Assembly: GCF_904846315.1 (NCBI RefSeq)
Contig: NZ_CAJHAF010000001.1
Location: forward strand, 372,001 to 436,000
Source of the DNA: Psychrobacter jeotgali
Lineage (GTDB): Bacteria; Pseudomonadota; Gammaproteobacteria; Pseudomonadales; Moraxellaceae
Reading direction: 5' to 3'
Length of the DNA stretch: 64,000 nt
Position 1 is the stretch's first letter. Every line of letters starts with the position of its first letter. The notes under the pieces were generated by a model, which saw nothing but the letters and a program-made list of their open reading frames with translations, did not search any database and had not been told where the DNA came from. The position numbers and the translations under genes were made by a program. Below, piece by piece: positions 29,509 to 39,396 of this stretch.

Positions 29509-30042
29509 ATGAAGAAAATTTCTTTAGCAGTTCTAACCGTTTTAGCAACTTCAAGTGTATTTGCTGCTGATGGCACGATCACAATTAACGGTATGGTTAC
29601 AGATAAAACTTGTACAATTAATGCGGGACAAGGTAAGGATTTTACAGTAACTCTGCCTACAGTTTCTCAGCAAGTTCTGAAAGCTGCTGGTGATGTTGCT
29701 GGACGTACACCTTTTACTATTAGCCTAACTGAATGTTCAGAGGGCTCAGTGGCCACTTATTTTGAGCCAGGTTCAACAGTTGATTTCAATACAGGTCGTT
29801 TAAATAATACAACTGCTGGCGGGAATGCTGAGAATGTTCAAGTACAGCTATTGGGTTCAAATAACGAAGCTATTCCTGTTTTAGCGGCAGGAGCTGGCGG
29901 CGCTCAAACCAACTCGCAATGGGTAGACGTGGCTGCTGCTGGTTCGGCTGATCTTAACTACTATGCTGAATACTATGCTACAGGCGCTTCAACACCTGGT
30001 AATGTGGCAACCTCTGTAAAATATACAATTATTTACCAGTAA
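29509..30042 (+). CDS. Major fimbrial subunit (type 1 pilin family)
   Basis: 177 residues from ATG 29509, chosen because AAGG precedes it and a normal Sec signal (MKKISLAVLTVLATSSVFA) begins there; an upstream TTG at 29461 is in frame but adds a non-signal extension. The mature chain starts ADGTITINGMV, the donor-strand extension of chaperone-usher pilins, then the conserved Cys pair (DKTCTIN and LTECSEG) and a C-terminal beta strand ending YTIIYQ with the penultimate-region Tyr. It is the first gene of the operon and separated from the chaperone by a terminator-like hairpin, which should favour excess pilin. Confidence 0.92.
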   Translation: MKKISLAVLTVLATSSVFAADGTITINGMVTDKTCTINAGQGKDFTVTLPTVSQQVLKAAGDVAGRTPFTISLTECSEGSVATYFEPGSTVDFNTGRLNNTTAGGNAENVQVQLLGSNNEAIPVLAAGAGGAQTNSQWVDVAAAGSADLNYYAEYYATGASTPGNVATSVKYTIIYQ

Positions 30043-30061
30043 TCTTATCTTAGATTAATAG

Positions 30062-30097
30062 GAGCTAGGATAAGTATTGGGCCTAGCTCTTTTTTTT
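30062..30097 (+). terminator. Intra-operon terminator/attenuator after the major pilin
   Basis: GAGCTAGG and CCTAGCTC pair perfectly around a 12-base loop, followed by a run of eight T. The chaperone starts only 24 bases later, so partial read-through is expected. Confidence 0.85.
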
Positions 30098-30120
30098 AAT
30101 TTTTAAGTCGAGATAATCCT

Positions 30121-30846
30121 ATGTCGTTGAGACAGTTATTTTATAGAACATGCCTCATTGCGCTTTTAATCCCCTCTAGCTTAGTTAATGCTGAAATTAT
30201 TATTCATGGAACGCGTGCCGTTTATCCTTCTGATGCCCGTGAGATTACGCTGCAACTAAGTAATAATGGTGAAAGCCCCTCTTTAGTACAGGTATGGATT
30301 GATGAAGGTGATCCACAGTCGACTCCAGATCAATCAAAAGCCCCTTTTGTCATTACGCCTCCGATAACACGTGTCGAAGCTCAAAAGGGTCAGTTTATAC
30401 GCATAACCGGTTTGCCTACCGTGGATGCCTTAAGCAAAACCGAAGAAACGTTATTTTGGTTAAATGTTTTGGATATACCCCCAAAGCCCTCTGCAAAAGA
30501 TAAAAGCGCTTCACCTGATAATTTTTTACAATTGGCAGTAAGGTCGCGTATCAAGTTCTTTTATCGACCTAGCGATATTAAACAGGATGTGACATTAGCA
30601 CCCGAAAAAATTCAGTGGAATAGTAAAGGATCGACCTTACTAGCCAAAAACCCAACGCCTTTTCATATAACCATAACCGCTATAACCCAAGAAGAATTGG
30701 GCAAGCGTACTAATATCTTGCCAGAAGGTCTGATGCTAAAACCTTTTGCTGAAGAGAGTATTTTATTAAAAAATCCTAGTCTGAAGAATATGACGTTTAC
30801 TACGATCAATGATTATGGTGGGCGTGTCAATCATACTATTAAGTAA
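30121..30846 (+). CDS. Periplasmic fimbrial chaperone (PapD/FimC family)
   Basis: 241 residues with a Sec signal ending at VNA near residue 24. The first immunoglobulin-like domain starts IIIHGTRAVYPSDAREITLQLSN, with the conserved Arg of the pilin carboxylate-binding site in GTRAVYP; the matching Lys lies in SRIKFFYRP. The family signature FWLNVLDIPP is present. It should cap pilin subunits by donor-strand complementation and deliver them to the usher. It is followed after 85 bases by the usher gene. Confidence 0.93.
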   Translation: MSLRQLFYRTCLIALLIPSSLVNAEIIIHGTRAVYPSDAREITLQLSNNGESPSLVQVWIDEGDPQSTPDQSKAPFVITPPITRVEAQKGQFIRITGLPTVDALSKTEETLFWLNVLDIPPKPSAKDKSASPDNFLQLAVRSRIKFFYRPSDIKQDVTLAPEKIQWNSKGSTLLAKNPTPFHITITAITQEELGKRTNILPEGLMLKPFAEESILLKNPSLKNMTFTTINDYGGRVNHTIK

Positions 30847-30931
30847 ATATTCTTGATCAGTATTCGAACTATAAGTATCCAAAACAACATAATCCAAAAA
30901 CCTATTAGATGGCTGATAGGGTGGCGATGCT

Positions 30932-33496
30932 ATGCAAAATACATTACACACTTATGAGTCTATGAAGCGACAATTTAGATACTACTTAGCTTGTGGTGTG
31001 ATTACCCTTTGCCTGCCAGTATTGGCAAGTGCCGATGATGCCAGTAATAGTAAAGCTACCTCCGCCGTTACTAACGCTGAGTTTAATTCCGACTTTTTAA
31101 TAGGCGATGCTAAAAAAATAGATGTCAGTCGCTTCGCTTATGGTAATACTATTTTGCCCGGCCATTACAACGTAGATATCTATGTCAATGGCAACTGGTT
31201 TGGTAAACATCAGATTGTATTTAAAAGCACTGAAGATGATAGAAACTCTTCTACTTGCTTTTCTTCAAAGCAATTGCTTGAGTATGGGATAAAAGCTGAG
31301 CTCATTAAGAAAAGACTAGAAACCAGCAATGAGAGTTGTCAGAAGCTTGGTGAGTGGGTTGAAGACGCTTTTTATGAATTCGATACTTCAAACTTAAGAT
31401 TTGATATATCCATACCTCAAATTGCGATGGCAAAAAATGCACGTGGTTATGTCGATCCTAGTGTTTGGGATCGTGGTATTAATGCAGGATTTGTATCTTA
31501 CAATGCCAGTACTTATAAAACCTATGACAAATCAACAAATAATGCAGACAGTACCAACGCATTTTTATCATTAAATGCCGGAGCAAACTTGGCAAACTGG
31601 CAGTTTCGCCATAATGGGCAGTGGAAGTGGGAAGATAAGACCGATAACCGAGAGTCTCAGTCAACTTATAATGCTACTAGTACCTATGCACAGCGTGCTT
31701 TTCCTAAATATAGAGGGGTACTAACACTAGGTGATAGCTTTACCAATGGTGAGTTATTTAATTCGTTTGGGTATCGTGGAGCAGAGTTTGCTAGCGACGA
31801 TCGCATGCTACCTAGTAGTATGCTTGGTTATGCGCCAAGAATTCGTGGCAATGCTAAAACTAATGCCAAAGTTGAAATTCGTCAGCAAGGCCAATTGATT
31901 TATCAAACCACAGTAGCTGCGGGAAGCTTTGAGATTAATGATTTATACCCGACGGGCTTTGGGGGTGAGCTTGAAGTCTCTATTGTTGAAGCTAATGGTG
32001 ATATCCAGAAATACTCAGTGCCTTATGCTTCAGTAGCACAAATGCTACGGCCAGGAATGAGCCGCTATTCATTAATGACCGGTAATTTTCGTGATGCAGA
32101 TATTGATGCTGATCCATTCATTGCTCAGGGTCAATATCAACGTGGCATCAATAATCGTATAACGGCTTATGGTGGCCTTCAGGGATCAGAGGATTATACC
32201 GCAATTACTTTAGGTAGTGCATTTGCAACCCCGATAGGAGCAGTTGCATTAGATGTTACCCATTCTAAAACAGAGTTTAAACGGCGCAAGCAAGAAACAG
32301 GACAAAGTTATCGTCTTAGTTACAGTAAATTAATTACCCCGACCAATACTAACCTAACTTTAGCAGCATACCGTTATTCAACCGAAAACTATTATAATTT
32401 ACGTGATGCACTGCTGGCTCAACAGCTAGAAAAAAGAGGGGTAAGCTCTGGGTTTTTTGGTAAACAGCGTAGTGAGCTGCAAGTAACTTTAAATCAAGGC
32501 TTACCAAAGGCTTGGGGCAATTTGTATGCTACAGGTTCTTGGGTAGATTACTGGGATCGTGAAGAGACCTCAAAGCAATATCAAATTGGTTATAGTAATA
32601 ACTATCGCAACCTTAATTATGGTTTGTCAGCGAATAGAAGGATGATAGAAAACAAAGCCACAAACCATGTTGAGGATGATACTGAGTATATGTTAACGCT
32701 ATCTTTACCTCTCTCATTCAAACGCAACGCTATCAATCTAAACTCAGTTCATACAGAAGATAATACTACGATTGGTATGAGTGGAGTGGCTGGGGATCGT
32801 TTCAATTATGGAGCTTCGGTGTCAACAGACTATGAAGATCGGTCAAGCTTAAATGTTAATGCTCAATACCGTAATAACTTTACCACCTTAGGCGGCTCCT
32901 ATGGGGTTTCAGATCAGTACCAGCAAGTTTCACTAACCGCTAGAGGCAATGTCGTTGCCCACTCTGATGGTATACTGTTTGGTCCAGATCAAGGTCAAAC
33001 TATGGTCTTGGTTTATGCCCCAGAGGCTGCAGGTGCTAAAGTAAATAACACCAAGGGTTTGACTATTAATAAATCTGGCTATGCTGTGATTCCTTATGTG
33101 ACTCCTTATCGTTTGAATGAGATCGTTCTAAATCCTGAAGGTATGGCTTTAGATGTAGAGTTAGAAGGTACCAGTGAGCGTATAGCGCCTTATGCCGGAT
33201 CGATATCTAAAGTTAATTTCGTTACCAAATCAGGTAAAGCGCTGTATATCAAAAGTTTAAATGCGAATGGTGAGACCTTACCTTTTGCAGCTGAAGTCTT
33301 CGATTCAAAAGGGGAGTACGTAGGCATGGTTGCTCAAGGTAGTTTGGTTTATTTGCGCACCAATACTTTGGCTGATACCGTCACCGTAAAATGGGGTGAA
33401 GAGCCAAATGAACAATGTAATATAGATTATGATGTCACCACTCAAGCTCAGCAGAGTGACAAAAATATACTGATGTTAGAAGGTTTGTGTCAATGA
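30932..33496 (+). CDS. Fimbrial outer-membrane usher (FimD/PapC family)
   Basis: An 854-residue usher: signal peptide to about residue 36, N-terminal domain with FNSDFL and LPGHYNVDIYVNGNW, a 24-strand barrel with a plug, and two C-terminal domains. Conserved blocks seen are YAPRIRGNAKTNAKVEIRQ (plug region), FEINDLYPTG and PYRLNEIVLNPEGM. It secretes and assembles pilin subunits. An alternative start at 30962 (MKRQFRYY) would give a shorter signal peptide. The stop overlaps the start of the adhesin gene by four bases, implying coupled translation. Confidence 0.95.
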   Translation: MQNTLHTYESMKRQFRYYLACGVITLCLPVLASADDASNSKATSAVTNAEFNSDFLIGDAKKIDVSRFAYGNTILPGHYNVDIYVNGNWFGKHQIVFKSTEDDRNSSTCFSSKQLLEYGIKAELIKKRLETSNESCQKLGEWVEDAFYEFDTSNLRFDISIPQIAMAKNARGYVDPSVWDRGINAGFVSYNASTYKTYDKSTNNADSTNAFLSLNAGANLANWQFRHNGQWKWEDKTDNRESQSTYNATSTYAQRAFPKYRGVLTLGDSFTNGELFNSFGYRGAEFASDDRMLPSSMLGYAPRIRGNAKTNAKVEIRQQGQLIYQTTVAAGSFEINDLYPTGFGGELEVSIVEANGDIQKYSVPYASVAQMLRPGMSRYSLMTGNFRDADIDADPFIAQGQYQRGINNRITAYGGLQGSEDYTAITLGSAFATPIGAVALDVTHSKTEFKRRKQETGQSYRLSYSKLITPTNTNLTLAAYRYSTENYYNLRDALLAQQLEKRGVSSGFFGKQRSELQVTLNQGLPKAWGNLYATGSWVDYWDREETSKQYQIGYSNNYRNLNYGLSANRRMIENKATNHVEDDTEYMLTLSLPLSFKRNAINLNSVHTEDNTTIGMSGVAGDRFNYGASVSTDYEDRSSLNVNAQYRNNFTTLGGSYGVSDQYQQVSLTARGNVVAHSDGILFGPDQGQTMVLVYAPEAAGAKVNNTKGLTINKSGYAVIPYVTPYRLNEIVLNPEGMALDVELEGTSERIAPYAGSISKVNFVTKSGKALYIKSLNANGETLPFAAEVFDSKGEYVGMVAQGSLVYLRTNTLADTVTVKWGEEPNEQCNIDYDVTTQAQQSDKNILMLEGLCQ

Positions 33497-34515
33497 ATTA
33501 TAAGCTCTTAAATAGTGTTCTTATACTGCTAGGCTGTACTTTGAGCTTAGAGTCCTATGCTGCATGTACAGCAGACAGGAGATTTAATTCAGTAGACATC
33601 AGTATGAATGTAGGCAGGGTGGTCGTTAGACCAAGTGATCCCGTCGGAGCGGTGTTGCGCCGTGCTTCTTTTCCTATTACTGCTAATGGATCTACAATTA
33701 CTTGTAATCGTTTTGGAGGCACAATCCAAGCGGAGCTCTCTCAAAACCCTTTATTAAGTCCTGCAGGCGGTGATGCTGTTTATGATACCAATATCGAAGG
33801 CATTGGTATTCGTTTATACAGGAATGCTGGCTCGGGTGCTGCAAACTTTTCAGGGTACTATCCTTATAATCGTTCTCTGACTAGTAATACCACCTATAGA
33901 TTAGGAGAAGGTTTTTTTATTGTTGAGATCATTAAAACGGCGAGCTCGACAGGCTCGGGTGCTCTAACTGCAGGTAGGTATAGTAGCTATTACTCGCGTG
34001 ATGATGTCAATAATCCATTTCTAACAAGTACGGTCTATGGGAGTGCTATTACGATTGCTTCCTCTTCCTGTGAGCTTTTAGGAGAGGTTAATAAGACCGT
34101 TCAACTCCCTACAGTCAATAAGTATGATTTCAAAGGTGTCGGTTCTACCCAAGCGGCGCAAGCTTTTGATCTAAACTTTTTATGTAATGGCGGTGAAAAC
34201 CCAACAGGCTATCAAGAGAGCAATGTAATTAGTTTAAAGTTTGATTATACAGCAGCGCCTAATACTACCAATGTTATTAATAATAATGCACCTGCATCAA
34301 CCAAAGCGCGAGGCGTTGGTGTTCAATTAAAAACCAGTTATAACAATACTAATAAAACCATTGCCAAGAATGAAAAACTCAAGCTAGGGGTGTTAAAGTC
34401 CAATGATAGCCTTCAATATAATGTCCCTTTGAGTGCCAGTTATTATCAAACTGATGCAGATATTACGGCAGGGAAGGTCAGCTCGGTAGCGACGGTGACG
34501 GTCGAGTACGATTGA
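33493..34515 (+). CDS. Fimbrial tip adhesin / minor subunit
   Basis: 340 residues from ATG 33493 (ATGA overlap with the usher stop); a GTG two codons upstream is also in frame. A signal peptide ends ESYAA, followed by an N-terminal receptor-binding-type domain (about 24-190), then a C-terminal pilin domain with Cys in ASSSCELLG, a second Cys in LNFLCNGG and the closing strand SVATVTVEYD. This two-domain layout is that of FimH-like tip adhesins. The ligand is unknown, and the lectin half resembles nothing I can name. Confidence 0.82.
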   Translation: MNYKLLNSVLILLGCTLSLESYAACTADRRFNSVDISMNVGRVVVRPSDPVGAVLRRASFPITANGSTITCNRFGGTIQAELSQNPLLSPAGGDAVYDTNIEGIGIRLYRNAGSGAANFSGYYPYNRSLTSNTTYRLGEGFFIVEIIKTASSTGSGALTAGRYSSYYSRDDVNNPFLTSTVYGSAITIASSSCELLGEVNKTVQLPTVNKYDFKGVGSTQAAQAFDLNFLCNGGENPTGYQESNVISLKFDYTAAPNTTNVINNNAPASTKARGVGVQLKTSYNNTNKTIAKNEKLKLGVLKSNDSLQYNVPLSASYYQTDADITAGKVSSVATVTVEYD

Positions 34516-34681
34516 TTGCAGCACTAAATGCCATCTATTTGACTCCTAACTCTAACCTATTGTTTTTATTAATAATTTATTTAGTGTTTAATAGAACAAG
34601 GCTCAAATCGAGATTATTCATTAAGTATATATCAGGCTAGAATGAGCCTTTTCAACCCTACAGGATTTCTGTTAATAGCCT

Positions 34682-35509
34682 TTATTCATTTAAATAAAAC
34701 TCAGCCATGCTATCGAGTTGGGTCTTAACCGCCTTCCAATGCGGCATCACCTGAGTGAGCAGCCGCCAGAATCGTTCACTATGATTGTGCTCTTTGATAT
34801 GGCAGAGCTCATGCAAGATCACGTAGTCGATACTTTCTTTAGGCGCTTTAACCAAATGCGGATTGAGGATTAAATGGCCTTGAGTAGAGCAGCTGCCCCA
34901 TTGCTTTTTCATCGAGAGTATCTTGAAGGTAGGAGAGTTATGTACCCAATGAGCTTGCGGCAGTACAGCAGCAAGGCGCTGTGCAAATATCACTTTAGCC
35001 TTGCCCTGATACCAGTCCTCTAACAGGGATTTAACTTTGATAGAGCGATCATTATTATCACTACCATCACAAGGCAAGCTAACGGTTAGTTTGCCACGGC
35101 TAAGCTTTACACCAGCAGCTTGCGTGGGATCGATAATGACTTTGAGTACATATCGGCGGCCCAAATAGAATTGGCTTTCACCACTGACATAGCGTCTTGG
35201 CAGCACGTCGCTTTTTTGCTTGGCAAAGTCCTGTAGATGCTGCCATATCCAGCGCGCCCGTTTTTTGACGACGCTCTCAATATACGCATCTGATAGCCGC
35301 GGCGGCGCAGTGATTATCACCCGCTGATCGGGATGTACTTTGATACGCAGTTTACGAGCTTGGTCTTTACGTACTACCTCATAGCGTATTTTGTCTTGCC
35401 CATAGTATAGATAGTGCTGCACCCCAGCAGATTTGGTAGGCTTACTATCCTTACTAGACATGCTATCTTTAACGGGCTGCTTATCATCGTTTAGTAAGGC
35501 AATTACCAT
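34682..35509 (-). CDS. M48-type zinc metallopeptidase, YgjP/WLM family
   Basis: 275 residues. The zinc motif is HELCHIKEHNHSERFW (HExxH plus distal His/Glu), preceded by KKQWGSCS and LILNPHLVKAPKESIDYVILHE, the YgjP (DUF45) signature. No signal peptide or membrane helix is present. It starts two bases after the hsdR stop, so it is the last gene of the restriction operon; such DUF45 proteins often accompany type I restriction loci. The substrate and role are unknown; processing or turnover of HsdR is an inference. Confidence 0.88.
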   Translation of the reverse strand: MVIALLNDDKQPVKDSMSSKDSKPTKSAGVQHYLYYGQDKIRYEVVRKDQARKLRIKVHPDQRVIITAPPRLSDAYIESVVKKRARWIWQHLQDFAKQKSDVLPRRYVSGESQFYLGRRYVLKVIIDPTQAAGVKLSRGKLTVSLPCDGSDNNDRSIKVKSLLEDWYQGKAKVIFAQRLAAVLPQAHWVHNSPTFKILSMKKQWGSCSTQGHLILNPHLVKAPKESIDYVILHELCHIKEHNHSERFWRLLTQVMPHWKAVKTQLDSMAEFYLNE

Positions 35510-35511
35510 GA

Positions 35512-38500
35512 TTAGTTACCCCTAGATATGCCATGGCGAGCAATATCTATGACTTTATCAGACAGTTTTTTGGCATTATCAGTGCCGATAGCTTTGAACA
35601 ATAGCTTTAGCAAGCCCACTCTGATGTCTTTTTCCATTTGTGAGGGATTCAGTGAGTTTTCTGCCACCGCTTTATTCACTACCTCATCAATATCGTAGGC
35701 ACAGCTAACCAGTGCTGCATTATCTAAGTCATTTTCTGCTAAGATACTTGGATCGAATAAGTGTTTGAATAGTCCAAAGTAGGCTTGAGCATGTTTATTA
35801 TGTTTACCTGATTCATCGACAAATTCGTTAGGAATATCAGGCACTTTGCGAGCTTTAACGTCTTCTTCAAAGTCAGCAAACATCATGTACTGCTTGACTG
35901 GCGCATCGAACATGGCTTTGGCATCCTCAATGGCTTGTCTGAGCAGCTTGGAGAAATGCTGTTGCGCATAAGGATCATCCGCCAAATCCTCTTCAATCAT
36001 CTTCGTTACACGGCTGGTAATCTTGTCCGTTTGGTTACGGGCTTCATGATCACTCAGCGTTTCAGGCTTGCCGTCTTTTTGCAGCGTTTTGCCCAGATTG
36101 CCGATTAGATAAGCGCCTTTAGGCTCTCTGACCTCTAAACCGGCAATATGTTTGTTGAGCAGGTTACGAATGTCGTCTTCAAACTCATCAAAGTTAATGG
36201 TCTCATTGGCATCTTCACGCACTTGCCTGCGCAGCTCAACAAAGGCTTTTAGATCCTTTTTATAGTGCTCTCGCTTACCGTCAAAGAAGCTATCTTCAAA
36301 ATAGGAAGCAGACTGTAACGCTACTTTCATCACATTAGCAAACTCAGTCAAGGCCGCATAAAAGTCATCGCGTTTTTTTAGGCGTGTATCAATGATAGTA
36401 CCGTCTCTTTCTTCCATTTTTGGCGATAGAGATTGGCGGAGAGCATGCCCATCTTGTTTGTTAGCGACCTCTGAAAATATAGCCCAAACCTTCTTATGTA
36501 GCATCGGCAGCTTTTTATATTCAGAATCCATAGCGTGGTACATACCCGCTAAGTCTGCAATATCAAAGCCACCCTGAGTACGCTCGGCAAGATCTTGGTA
36601 TTTCTCAATAGTGGTATCCAGCTCTTTTAGGATACCTCGGTAGTCAATCAGATAACCAAATTGCTTTTTGCTATGTAGGCGATTCACCCGAGCAATGGCC
36701 TGAATCAGATTATGACCCTTTAAAGGTTTATCAATATACAGCACGGTGTTTTTAGGCTCATCAAAGCCAGTCAATAACTTGTCTACCACGATCATAATAT
36801 CTGGGCCATTGCCATTACTGTGGTCGTCGCCAAAGGCAGCGATGATGTCCTTGGTATATTGAGTGTCATCCATACCGTATTTGGGCGCCACGTTATCCTG
36901 CCACCAGTTTTGTACGATGTCCTTACTCTCGGCGTCGACAATTTCATGACCTTCACGAGTATCAGGAGGGGACATCGCCACCACTGATGTGACCTTACCA
37001 ATGGTATCCAAAGCCTGCTTATAGCGAATGGCAGACACTTTTGAGTCGCAGGCCAGCTGACCTTTTAAGCCTTGCTGTTTAAAGTTTTGAAAGTGGTCAG
37101 AGATATCATGAGCGATCAGCTCTATACGCCCTTCAACCTGATAGAGTTGTCCTTTTTTGGAAAACTTACGTTTCAGATCCGCTTTTTGAGCGCTGGTCAG
37201 CTTTTGAGTAATACGATCAAACCATTTATCTATAGCGATATCATTGGTATTAAGCTCAGGGATACGCTCTTCATAGAGCAGGGGCGTGACGGTTTTATCA
37301 GCCACCGCTTGCTGCATGGTATAGGAGTGAATGATGCTGCCAAATTTATTTTCGGTCTTATCGTCCTTTAGCAAAGGCGTACCGGTAAAGGCAATAAAGG
37401 CTGCATTAGGCAGCGCTTGTTGCATACGGATATTGTTCTCACCGTTTTGGCTACGATGACCTTCATCGACTAAGACGATAATGTTTTCACTGGGGTTATA
37501 AAAGTCATCGTACTGCGCTGCGGCACCAAACTTATTAATGATAGAAAATATAATACGCTCGTTACTTTTACCTACTTTCTTCGCCAAGTCTCTACCTGAT
37601 AAAGCTTTGGCAGTGCGCCGATCTTTATCGCTCAGCGCTCCTGCTGCGATAAAGGTACGGGCAATTTGGTTTTCTAAATCGATACGGTCAGTGACCACAA
37701 ATACTCGGCATTTTGCCAGCTCTGGCAACCAAATCAGCGCCTTGGATAAGAACACCATGGTAAATGATTTACCACTGCCGGTGGTATGCCATATCACACC
37801 GCCCTCACGGCTACCACGCTCATCGAACTGGGTGATACGCTTGACTAGGGCTTTGATGCCAAAGACTTGCTGATAGCGTGCGACGATTTTACCGGCTTTA
37901 TTATCAAACAAAGTGTAGTAGCGGGTCATATCGAGCAGTCGATCTGGGCGCAGTAAGCTGATAATCAGTCGGTCTTGATCGGTGACGGCTAGCTCGCCTG
38001 CATCAAGCAGTGATTGATATTCCTGCTTATCATAAGTGCCACGCTGCGCAAACAAGTGGTCAATTTGAGCATCTTCTAAACGCTGGTTCTTTAAACGATA
38101 ACATTCAGCCTCGCTGATTTCTTCTTCGATCCACTTGGACCAAAACTTTTCAGGAGTGCCGCAAGTCCCGTACAAGCCCTCATGACCATTAACCGCAAGC
38201 AGTAGCTGACTATAAGCAAACAGGTGCGGAATGTACTTTTGCCCTTGATTGCGGATGTGCTGCGAGATGGCTTGGCTATTGGTCGACTGCTGCGGGTTAT
38301 TGGAGTCGGGGCGCTTGGCCTCAATCACTACCAGTGGCAGACCATTTACAAAGCAGACGATATCAGGTATCACGTTACCCGTGGCATCGGTGTTTTGTAC
38401 GACCATCTCTTCGGTCACATGATAGGCGTTATTGTCGATATCTTCCCAATCGATGAGCTGGATAGTCGGCGAGGCTCTTTTACCATCGATAAATTCAGTG

Positions 38501-38880
38501 ACGCTGACGCCATAGAGTAGGGCGTCATATAGCTTTTCATTGGCACGGGTTAAGCCAAGATTCATCGCAGGATTTAGCTCGCTGATGATCTTGTTGATAC
38601 CTGCTTCCGATAAAGAATGCTGCTGACCTTCAAAAGGGAAGGTTTGATTGGCTAAAAATTCACGCAGTATCGGCAATAGCAGCACTTGGTTACTGCTATT
38701 GGTTGCTGAGTCAGCTGGTACGCTAGTGGCTCGCAAAGTACGTAGCTTTGAGCATTCTTTAGGGGAGAGGTAGCGATAGCCCAAATTCATTAGTAGGGTA
38801 AGGGCAGGAATCTTTGCGCTAAATTCTTCGGCGAAATTGATGGCTGCATGGCAGCTAATATTAGAGCTTGGGTTGGTCAT
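35512..38880 (-). CDS. hsdR: Type I restriction enzyme R subunit
   Basis: The motor and nuclease subunit, 1122 residues from ATG 38880 (GTGGA precedes it); an in-frame ATG at 38940 would add 20 residues without a ribosome site. The N-terminal PD-(D/E)xK nuclease has DIVCFVNGLPLVVIEAKR. The helicase shows HTTGSGKSFTMVF (Walker A), VDEGHRSQ (DEAD-like box), FIAFTGTPL and the late motif QAIARVNRLH. A helical C-terminal region binds HsdM. With HsdM2-S it cuts unmodified DNA after ATP-driven translocation. It is separated from hsdS by a KAP NTPase gene. Confidence 0.96.
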   Translation of the reverse strand: MTNPSSNISCHAAINFAEEFSAKIPALTLLMNLGYRYLSPKECSKLRTLRATSVPADSATNSSNQVLLLPILREFLANQTFPFEGQQHSLSEAGINKIISELNPAMNLGLTRANEKLYDALLYGVSVTEFIDGKRASPTIQLIDWEDIDNNAYHVTEEMVVQNTDATGNVIPDIVCFVNGLPLVVIEAKRPDSNNPQQSTNSQAISQHIRNQGQKYIPHLFAYSQLLLAVNGHEGLYGTCGTPEKFWSKWIEEEISEAECYRLKNQRLEDAQIDHLFAQRGTYDKQEYQSLLDAGELAVTDQDRLIISLLRPDRLLDMTRYYTLFDNKAGKIVARYQQVFGIKALVKRITQFDERGSREGGVIWHTTGSGKSFTMVFLSKALIWLPELAKCRVFVVTDRIDLENQIARTFIAAGALSDKDRRTAKALSGRDLAKKVGKSNERIIFSIINKFGAAAQYDDFYNPSENIIVLVDEGHRSQNGENNIRMQQALPNAAFIAFTGTPLLKDDKTENKFGSIIHSYTMQQAVADKTVTPLLYEERIPELNTNDIAIDKWFDRITQKLTSAQKADLKRKFSKKGQLYQVEGRIELIAHDISDHFQNFKQQGLKGQLACDSKVSAIRYKQALDTIGKVTSVVAMSPPDTREGHEIVDAESKDIVQNWWQDNVAPKYGMDDTQYTKDIIAAFGDDHSNGNGPDIMIVVDKLLTGFDEPKNTVLYIDKPLKGHNLIQAIARVNRLHSKKQFGYLIDYRGILKELDTTIEKYQDLAERTQGGFDIADLAGMYHAMDSEYKKLPMLHKKVWAIFSEVANKQDGHALRQSLSPKMEERDGTIIDTRLKKRDDFYAALTEFANVMKVALQSASYFEDSFFDGKREHYKKDLKAFVELRRQVREDANETINFDEFEDDIRNLLNKHIAGLEVREPKGAYLIGNLGKTLQKDGKPETLSDHEARNQTDKITSRVTKMIEEDLADDPYAQQHFSKLLRQAIEDAKAMFDAPVKQYMMFADFEEDVKARKVPDIPNEFVDESGKHNKHAQAYFGLFKHLFDPSILAENDLDNAALVSCAYDIDEVVNKAVAENSLNPSQMEKDIRVGLLKLLFKAIGTDNAKKLSDKVIDIARHGISRGN

Positions 38881-38951
38881 ATCTGTCCACTTTAGACATA
38901 GCGTTTGTTTGATTATATTAATTGTAGCTGATACTGTCATAAAAAAGGCAA

Positions 38952-39003
38952 CAAAAAACCGTCATGGTTGCGCGTTACCCAAAGGGCACTAAGCGTGACG
39001 GTT
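38952..39003 (-). terminator. Terminator upstream of hsdR (after the KAP gene)
   Basis: On the minus strand AACCGTCA and TGACGGTT pair around a 30-base, partly paired loop and are followed by six T. It would stop transcripts coming from the KAP gene, so hsdR probably has its own promoter. Confidence 0.65.
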
Positions 39004-39252
39004 ATGTTAGGTATAGAGTAGTTGACTGATTTTGCTGTGTCAATGTAGATTAATAGAAATTAAAAAGCAAAAACTTAAAAAATTAGCCTCGAGATTTGAA
39101 TGCTTTAAAAGTGGGGAAATATGCAGGTCATGGGACGGTGTTCTTTAAAACTGCATTCGCGCCTCGTCCCTCGGCAAAAGCCGCTTACATCTTGCACTTG
39201 GACAGAGCAGTGCTTTGTTTAATACTTGCTCACTTTTGGCAAAGAATTTTTT

Positions 39253-39322
39253 GTAGGCTGGGTTTTTAACCCAGCGTTGTAATTCTGCAAAGTCTCAAAG
39301 CTGGGTTAAAAACCCAGCCTAC
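39253..39322. repeat. Palindromic repeat unit flanking the KAP gene (hsdR side)
   Basis: Arms of 23 bases at 39253-39275 and 39300-39322 are perfect inverted copies (GTAGGCTGGGTTTTTAACCC and complement). Each arm also contains its own small palindrome, CTGGGTT-AACCCAG. The REP/REPIN- or MITE-like architecture has no coding content. The stretch from 39004 to 39396 is otherwise free of genes; a further GGGACG/CGTCCC pair near 39132-39169 is the only other structure noticed. Confidence 0.8.
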
Positions 39323-39396
39323 GCATCCTACGAAACTAAAAATGCAGGACAACTTTTCAACGTTTCTCAGAGTTAAAAACTCAGATTATGCAACTA

